NCBI RefSeq assembly: GCF_017742995.1
Contig: NZ_CP072425.1
Location: 2,356,001-2,420,000, forward strand
Direction of reading: 5' to 3'
Origin: Pseudoalteromonas viridis
GTDB taxonomy: Bacteria > Pseudomonadota > Gammaproteobacteria > Enterobacterales > Alteromonadaceae
DNA: 64,000 bases
The notes beneath the pieces were generated by a model that did not search any database, was not told the origin of the DNA, and worked only from the letters and a program-made list of their open reading frames with translations. How positions within the stretch are numbered: position 1 is the first letter of the stretch; every line of letters begins with the position of its first letter. The position numbers and the translations under genes were made by a program. Below are positions 59,460 through 64,000 of this stretch, in pieces.

Positions 59460-61730
59460 CTAGTTTAGCTTGCGGTTCTGTTTATGAGCCTTTAGGTGGT
59501 CAGGGCGAATGAGGTCGACCTGAATACTCACGCCCTCATTCTGGCCATCACCTGAGAGCAAAAAGTAGTACCAGCCGGGGGCTGCGCCGTCGATGCGCAG
59601 AAACTCAGTGTTATCTGCTGAGCGTGAGGCAAAGGTATACATGCTGGTGCTGGGCCAGAAGTTGCTAACAAACAGGTCGCTGTTGCCGACGCCGTGTCGG
59701 GTGCGAACTTCCAGCGTGCTACCCGGTTCAGTCACTTTGATAAAAAAGTAACTGTCACCAGAGGATGCACATTGGGCGCGGCCAGGCATAAGCTCAGCAT
59801 AGCCACTGGGCAGGCCCTGCTCGCAGGCATTAACGATATCGCGGGGTTGCTCACCGGGCTCACGCAGGGCGCTGTCGATACTCGCTGCAATGGTCAGTCC
59901 CTCATAGCCCTGCGGATCCAACACAGAAACAAAGTGGCGGCCCCGATTGACGGTCACTTTCAGCACCTGCTCGGTGCCTGTGCCACGCGATATTGCCTGG
60001 GCATTGGTCGGATCGGCCCATTGGTCGGGGTTGTAAAACAGGCGAGGGCGTCCTGCGCCACCACGGCTGCTGAAGTACAAGGTGGTGTTATCCTGTGCGA
60101 CATCCACATAAAAATAATGGGCTTTACCCGAAATACACTCACCCTGCGCCAACAACAAGCGGCTGCCCGTTACCGCCGTGTCGCCCTGACGGCAGTCTGC
60201 GGGCAGATATAAGGGCACACCCTGATAGTTTTTGGCAAACAGTTGCAGACCATCCGGATCGCCTTCCTGTGGTTGCGGCAGCCAGGCCATGAGGCACTCA
60301 GCTTGCTTCACACATGGATCGGTCAGGGCCTTCATAAAGTTGACCAGATCCGCTTTTTCCTGGGTGCTCAGCTCCAGTTTACGCAGTACCGGGGCACCGT
60401 CGGCAATTTCATCATCGATGATTTTCGCGGCGGCATCGGTGTGCTGGCGGGTATCGGGGAACAAGTCGACACAATTTTCTATGTCTTTGAATTGTGGTTG
60501 TTTGCACCAGCCCTGATTGTCTATGTAGTCGTCCAATACCGCATGGTAATCATCGTAATGCTCAACCACTTCCTCCAGTGTATCGTAGCTGCCCGCATGG
60601 CCATAGGGGCCGGTGACCTCGACGTTCAGCAAGGTCGTGGAGCGAAAGCTATAGATGTCATCCAGGTTCTGGTTGCGCAGCATACGGCCGCGATCATTGC
60701 TTTCATCACCTGGCTCACCAATACCAGGCCCAATCTGCGGAAATGCCAGACGGTGGTGGTTGGTGCCTTTGGTCTGACTAAAGCTGTCGGTGTTGTGACA
60801 GCCAATGCACTGGGTGGGCAAGAAATCAGGTTCGCTGCCACCATCTGATGGCGGAGGCGGCATATACAGATACAGGTAGGCCCCGCGTTTTTCGGATTCA
60901 CTCAGTGCGTTTTTATCGCCCTGAACGTAGCGGTTCCAGGGGTTGTCGGTAAAATTCATCGACTGCTGGTAAGCTGCCAGTGCGCGGGTGATGTTATCAA
61001 AAGTAACGATTTCTTCGGCGCTTTTATCGCCATAGACCGCGGCAAAATAATCTCGCCACTGGTTGCGAAACAGCTCGCCCTGGGCGCTGCCATAGTTACC
61101 GATTCGTGCTGCCAGATGGGCCCTGACGGCTTCATTGGGCGCGCCTTTCATAAACTCAAAGCCCTGCATTTCTGAGGGGGTAACGACCGGAAAGCGTGCT
61201 TGTGCCGCTAACAAAGAGTCACCCGCATTGGGATCGGCTTCACCATGAGGTACATCCGGCGTGCTGATCCCCTGCTCGGGATTCAGCCAGTCCAGAAACT
61301 CTACCCGGGCATCACGAAACAAACTGCGTTTATGCACCCAGGCATTGAAAATACTGGGTGAGTTACGTGGCACATAAAATTGCCCTGTGGTGGTTTTACG
61401 GCCCGGCCCGAGTACATCCGGGTCTTGCGCAAGTGTGCCCACGGGCAGGGAGAGGCCATCACCGCCGCCCAGATAGGGGTGGTGACAGCTGGCGCAGGCG
61501 ACTTGCTTATCGCCACTGAGCGCTTTGCTAAAAAACAGCAGCTTACCCAGTTTGACTTCGGGGTCATCGACACTGGGTAAGTCAAAGCCGTTATCGGGTT
61601 TGCCTGTCAGGCCATGCTGAGCAATGAGCTCAGTGAGCGCCTGATCTAAGTCATCGGGGATGGGCAGCGCGTGTGCGTTAAACGCGCTGCCCACTAAAAG
61701 TGCAATGGCACTCGTTTTAACCTTTCTCAT
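59460..61730 (-). CDS. secreted di-heme cytochrome c peroxidase (CcpA/MauG family) with PPC-like tail
   Basis: A 756-residue protein with a signal peptide (about 1-21). Two c-type heme motifs, C79ASC82H83 and C308IGC311H312, lie in a CCP/MauG domain (about 25-470). The extra 290 C-terminal residues hold two beta modules with PPC-like ends (TLYFSSRGGAGRPRLFYN and TLEVRTRHGVGNSDLFVSN). CCP enzymes reduce peroxide; MauG and MbnH relatives oxidise protein residues such as Trp. The tail is unusual for CCP and suggests surface or extracellular binding. It is divergent from the peptide precursor gene. Confidence 0.88.
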   Translation of the reverse strand: MRKVKTSAIALLVGSAFNAHALPIPDDLDQALTELIAQHGLTGKPDNGFDLPSVDDPEVKLGKLLFFSKALSGDKQVACASCHHPYLGGGDGLSLPVGTLAQDPDVLGPGRKTTTGQFYVPRNSPSIFNAWVHKRSLFRDARVEFLDWLNPEQGISTPDVPHGEADPNAGDSLLAAQARFPVVTPSEMQGFEFMKGAPNEAVRAHLAARIGNYGSAQGELFRNQWRDYFAAVYGDKSAEEIVTFDNITRALAAYQQSMNFTDNPWNRYVQGDKNALSESEKRGAYLYLYMPPPPSDGGSEPDFLPTQCIGCHNTDSFSQTKGTNHHRLAFPQIGPGIGEPGDESNDRGRMLRNQNLDDIYSFRSTTLLNVEVTGPYGHAGSYDTLEEVVEHYDDYHAVLDDYIDNQGWCKQPQFKDIENCVDLFPDTRQHTDAAAKIIDDEIADGAPVLRKLELSTQEKADLVNFMKALTDPCVKQAECLMAWLPQPQEGDPDGLQLFAKNYQGVPLYLPADCRQGDTAVTGSRLLLAQGECISGKAHYFYVDVAQDNTTLYFSSRGGAGRPRLFYNPDQWADPTNAQAISRGTGTEQVLKVTVNRGRHFVSVLDPQGYEGLTIAASIDSALREPGEQPRDIVNACEQGLPSGYAELMPGRAQCASSGDSYFFIKVTEPGSTLEVRTRHGVGNSDLFVSNFWPSTSMYTFASRSADNTEFLRIDGAAPGWYYFLLSGDGQNEGVSIQVDLIRPDHLKAHKQNRKLN

Positions 61731-61825
61731 GTTGATCTTCCTTTCACTACAGTTGCTTTAGTACGGACGGGCCGGCTCAGAGGTTAAGCTAACGTGTTCT
61801 GGGTTAAATAAAGGTTAAAGTTGAT

Positions 61826-61845
61826 TTGGGTAGAAATATTCCCAA
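61826..61845. promoter_or_regulatory. possible operator in the divergent gap
   Basis: TTGGG and CCCAA arms around ten bases between the peroxidase and the peptide gene. The rest of 61731-62035 is AT-rich with no assured promoter. Confidence 0.25.
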
Positions 61846-62035
61846 TTAGGTAATAATGCACTTTAGAAAATGGAGTGATCAAAGTATGAGCTATTTTTAT
61901 AAATGTTTTTTAATGGATGATTGTTTATTAATCTGGCTTTGATTTAAATAAATATTTCATCTATTTGCGCTTTTTACGACTATAAAAACCTGATACTGTG
62001 ATCGCGAATTACGTAACTAACCAAAGGAAATTAAA

Positions 62036-62194
62036 ATGTTACTTAAACTAAGCAAAAAGACGGTTAAAAACCTTAACACCACTTCTGCTAAACTTAACCT
62101 ACAGCAAACCCCACAGGTTGCTGGTGGTACTAACCTGGACACGCTTATGTGTCTGAAAACCATGCAGTGCCCGCAAACCTGGCAGTGCGCTTAA
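62036..62194 (+). CDS. candidate RiPP precursor with double-Gly leader and three TxxC hexads
   Basis: A 52-residue peptide. The leader (1-31) is Lys/Asn/Leu-rich (LKLSKKTVKNLN) and ends TPQVAGG, the double-Gly site used by C39 peptidase exporters. The 21-residue core has Thr at core positions 1, 5, 11, 17 and Cys at 8, 14, 20, that is TLMC-LK, TMQC-PQ, TWQC-A: three Thr-x-x-Cys units with a period of six. This suits thioether (lanthionine-type) rings. AAGGAA lies seven bases before ATG 62036. No LanB/LanM/radical-SAM gene is in the window, so the enzyme must be elsewhere or the peptide is unmodified. Confidence 0.72.
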   Translation: MLLKLSKKTVKNLNTTSAKLNLQQTPQVAGGTNLDTLMCLKTMQCPQTWQCA

Positions 62195-62283
62195 TTGCTA
62201 TTGTATGACCTGAACAGGCGCCCGACTGGGTAACCTGATAAGGTGATATTTTTAGTTTCTTGCTAGACAATGTTGTTGATCGT

Positions 62284-62301
62284 AGGCCAGTTTACTGGCC
62301 T
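62284..62301 (+). terminator. terminator-like hairpin after the peptide gene
   Basis: AGGCCAGT and ACTGGCCT with a two-base loop, followed by GCTTTATT. Located between the peptide gene and the TonB receptor. Confidence 0.5.
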
Positions 62302-62506
62302 GCTTTATTGTATGCAGAGTCATATTCTGCGTGTTTAGAATGACACCGGGCAATTCCTATTTCAGTCTATTTACCTGCCACATTTACTCATACGCAAATA
62401 CCTGCTATTCGATATTCCATGCTCACCTGAAGCCCCTATGTTGCAATGCCTGCAATGTGCGACTATTACTTTAGAGGTACTTTTACCGCGAAAGATGCAG
62501 GCAGAT

Positions 62507-64000
62507 ATGCTACGCAGTGCGACAAAAAAAATGATGCCTTTGATGTGTATGTTGGCGTCAACGGTTTCGGGTGCAAATGAAGCTGACTCAGGCCTGTTTG
62601 CGCTGGAGCTGGACGACTTGCTCGAATTGACGGTCACGTCCGGCTCTAACCGGGCGGAGCAGTTTCGCCACACACCCGCATCAATACAAGTGATCACTGA
62701 ACAGGATATTAAACAACGTGGTTACACCTCATTCAGTGAAGTCATTGCGGACTTATCGGGGTTTGACCTGAATACCTCCTACGGGGTCGACCATAGCCTG
62801 TTTTATCAGCGGGGTTATCGTACCCCCAGTAATCAGCGCACGCTGGTCATGGTGAATGGGGTGATAAATAATCAGCTTTGGGGGCATGACTTTTCTGCCA
62901 ACAGGCAAACGCCTTTAACCATGATTGAGCGGATTGAAGTGCTGTCGGGTCCTGCCGGGGCGGTTTATGGCCCGAACGCATTTCTTGGCGTAATTAACAT
63001 CATCACCAAAAAAGGGAAAGCGCTGCAGCAGGACGGCCATAAGGTGAGCGCACAGGCACAACTGGCCGACTTTGGCAGTAAAGCGCTGGACTTAAATTTA
63101 TTGGGTAAGGCAGGGCACTGGAGCTACTGGCTGGGTATTAAGCAGTTCAAAAGTGATGGTCCCGGAGTCGATGATTTTGCCCGGTGGGACTTTGTTGATG
63201 AACAGTATCTCTCGGATCCTCGCTTTTGGGGACCGGTGCTGAATTATGGCCATGATGGTGTGCCATATGGTCAGTATGTCTCTAAAGATGATGAGAGTGG
63301 CGTGTTTGGAGAGGTCAGTTTTGATACCCTGACCCTGGGGGTCAATAACTGGATCACGCACAATGGCTATGGGTTGCAGTTCGCCTTCGACAGGGGCCAG
63401 CCCAATGCGCGCTGGAGTCGGCGCACCAGCTCCTATTACCTCAGGCATGAAACCCCTTTGTTTGACAAAGGGACGTTAAAGCATTTTATTCGCTATCGTT
63501 CAGAGCAACGTTATGGCGACTGGGCTGAGGCCAGTCCGGATCCGCTAAGTGCGCAATCACGTAACTCTTATGTGACTATTTCCGACTGGAACTCGACCAG
63601 CAGCTCGTCGAAAGTGCGCCAGGACTATGAGTATCAATACAACTCAGAAGTGCACCTGGCGGCAGGGCTAAAATACGAGCGTAAGGAACTCACCTCGGCG
63701 TATGAGATCTGCGGGTACTTTGCCTCTGCGTACTGTACATTTGAAGATCCGGCAGATCTAGGTCCTTATGGGCTGGGCAAAGGTGTGTACTATTCAACCG
63801 ACCCGGATATGCAGGTAATACGCTATCAGCTCAAAGATATGCCGGATGAAAACCTGGTGACAACCACAGACAAGGGCGTATATTTTCGAGCCAGCTACAA
63901 GCAAGCTGACTGGTCGCTGAGTGGCGCGATACGCTGGGATAACAACTCAGTGTACGGCACGTTTATCAAGCCGCGCGTTGCACTGACCTATGACATTAAT
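62507..64000 (+). CDS. TonB-dependent receptor, N-terminal part
   Basis: The frame is open to the window end, about 498 residues. A signal (about 1-22; MLRSATKKMMPLMCML) precedes the plug domain: LLELTVTSGSNRAEQF near 37-52, FRHTPASIQVITEQDIK, then TMIERIEVLSGPAGAVYG and FLGVINIITKKG. Beta-barrel strands follow to the end. Start is uncertain: ATG 62507 has AGGCAG upstream; ATG 62495 and 62531 are in frame. The ligand could be a siderophore, sugar or peptide. Its position beside the peptide precursor may be meaningful. Confidence 0.85.
   Translation, partial: MLRSATKKMMPLMCMLASTVSGANEADSGLFALELDDLLELTVTSGSNRAEQFRHTPASIQVITEQDIKQRGYTSFSEVIADLSGFDLNTSYGVDHSLFYQRGYRTPSNQRTLVMVNGVINNQLWGHDFSANRQTPLTMIERIEVLSGPAGAVYGPNAFLGVINIITKKGKALQQDGHKVSAQAQLADFGSKALDLNLLGKAGHWSYWLGIKQFKSDGPGVDDFARWDFVDEQYLSDPRFWGPVLNYGHDGVPYGQYVSKDDESGVFGEVSFDTLTLGVNNWITHNGYGLQFAFDRGQPNARWSRRTSSYYLRHETPLFDKGTLKHFIRYRSEQRYGDWAEASPDPLSAQSRNSYVTISDWNSTSSSSKVRQDYEYQYNSEVHLAAGLKYERKELTSAYEICGYFASAYCTFEDPADLGPYGLGKGVYYSTDPDMQVIRYQLKDMPDENLVTTTDKGVYFRASYKQADWSLSGAIRWDNNSVYGTFIKPRVALTYDIN

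Noticed and set aside
59694-60848. Long plus-strand frames opposite the di-heme peroxidase
   Set aside because: They are antisense shadows of a gene with two CxxCH motifs and have no ribosome sites.
62371-62697. Minus-strand frame opposite the TonB receptor start
   Set aside because: The plus strand encodes a clear plug domain over the same bases.

Overview
The window looks like the chromosome of a marine gammaproteobacterium, most probably Pseudoalteromonas. The reasons are the sheathed-type polar flagellum genes flgT/flgO/flgP beside flgNMA and cheVR with sigma-54 and sigma-28 promoters, a TIGR-sized RND/MacB/TonB complement typical of that genus, secreted S8 and M16 peptidases, and integron toxin-antitoxin cassettes of Vibrio type. 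The genus is inferred from gene content only.

Layout. 1-9100: accessory flagellar and chemotaxis genes (three tandem FlgO-family lipoproteins, tRNA-Arg(CCT), divergent flgT and flgP, an ImmA-type peptidase pair, flgN-flgM-flgA, cheV-cheR). 9300-16340: small membrane proteins, an AraC regulator with a duplicated tail, an S41 peptidase, a repeat patch, a secreted subtilase and a fibrinogen-domain protein. 16557-21702: a MarR regulator divergent from an RND efflux operon. 21660-44100: an accessory zone. It holds REP-type palindrome arrays, a Y1 (RAYT-like) transposase, and two stretches of integron gene cassettes separated by a chromosomal block (28460-35750) that carries a sigma-54-controlled ABC efflux operon with its own two-component system. 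44317-52850: M16 peptidase, old-yellow-enzyme reductase plus DMT exporter, solute-binding protein, acyltransferase and small membrane proteins. 52931-59231: an RND pump operon with its own two-component system. 59460-64000: a di-heme peroxidase, a 52-residue candidate peptide natural-product precursor, and the start of a TonB-dependent receptor.

The main result is that the accessory zone is a degenerate chromosomal integron. Successive cassettes can be read because the first bases after each recombination point (G/TTRRRY) are the reverse complement of the R'' box ending the same cassette. The cassettes encode a cold-shock/zinc-ribbon/CFI-box protein, YefM-YoeB, HigB2-HigA2, a HEPN-motif protein, a Rap1a/Tai-like protein, a membrane PD-(D/E)XK nuclease, a lipoprotein, and a two-gene cassette in which a deoxyribosyltransferase-like/TPR protein is paired with a ThsB-like TIR protein. 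The last is a candidate Thoeris-like anti-phage system. No complete integrase is present; a 30-residue IntI N-terminal remnant lies at 43944, interrupted by the same sequence that interrupts one attC site.

The second notable item is the peptide at 62036-62194. A double-Gly leader is followed by a core made of three Thr-x-x-Cys hexads, the pattern expected of a thioether-ring peptide. No modifying enzyme is visible inside the window. A third is a promoter/operator shared almost base for base by the RND operon next to marR and by the reductase/exporter operon 30 kb away, which suggests one MarR regulon.
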